The notes beneath the pieces were generated by a model. The model was not told where the DNA came from. It saw only the letters and a program-made list of their open reading frames with translations, and made no database searches. 14,603 nucleotides of DNA from Candidatus Moraniibacteriota bacterium (GTDB lineage Bacteria > Patescibacteriota > Minisyncoccia > Moranbacterales > GCA-2747515): the NCBI GenBank assembly GCA_027031945.1, contig JALVPE010000034.1, positions 1-14,603 of the forward strand, written 5' to 3'. Below, piece by piece: positions 14,596 through 14,603 of the stretch. Made by a program: the position numbers and the translations under genes. The stretch's first letter is position 1; the number at the start of each line of letters is the position of its first letter.

Positions 14596-14603
14596 TTTTA
14601 ATA

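Noticed and set aside
1..14603. CRISPR arrays, insertion sequences or other mobile elements
   Set aside because: No regularly spaced direct repeats, transposase or integrase genes, or terminal inverted repeats were seen.

Overview
The window is a strongly AT-rich bacterial segment. All seventeen protein genes I can support lie on the minus strand and read from right to left. Several traits suggest a reduced-genome member of the Candidate Phyla Radiation (Patescibacteria): very low GC, tight gene packing, no usable Shine-Dalgarno sequences, a membrane-anchored protein with a baseplate-J-like outer part of the type common in that group, a fused-type phosphoglucose/phosphomannose isomerase, and a compact phosphoglycerate kinase. 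This placement is inference from gene content; there is no rRNA in the window. TAA, TAG and TGA all appear as stops, so the standard bacterial code fits.

In transcription order there are three blocks. Block 1 (14595 to 7870) starts with the lower-glycolysis genes pgk and eno. Then come a PfkB-family sugar or nucleoside kinase, an FtsA-like actin-fold ATPase and a 680-residue membrane-anchored protein. eno, pfkB and ftsA are separated by 1 nt or overlap by 1 nt, so they are probably translationally coupled.

Block 2 (7587 to 3409) follows a gene-poor 282-nt gap that holds a TTGACA-type promoter and a short leader. It is the translation/transcription cluster infA-rpmJ-rpsM-rpsK-rpsD-rpoA-rplQ-rplM-rpsI. 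rpmJ is only 37 codons. RpoA ends right after its N-terminal domain and lacks the alpha C-terminal domain.

Block 3 (3329 to 309) has its own extended -10 promoter and holds secG, an oligopeptide-type substrate-binding protein anchored by an N-terminal membrane helix, and the sugar-phosphate isomerase.

The last 308 nt (1-308) have no protein gene. They hold a good sigma70-type promoter pointing left and, downstream of it, a 3' half that looks exactly like a tRNA T-arm plus acceptor strand. A 6-bp acceptor match sits at the correct 75-nt distance, but there is no credible D-arm. This is the least explained part of the window.

Most of the window is core housekeeping. The most notable points are the CTD-less alpha subunit, the shortened PGK with two altered conserved residues, the FtsA-like/membrane-protein pair joined to glycolytic genes, the uniform lack of Shine-Dalgarno motifs, and the tRNA-like element.
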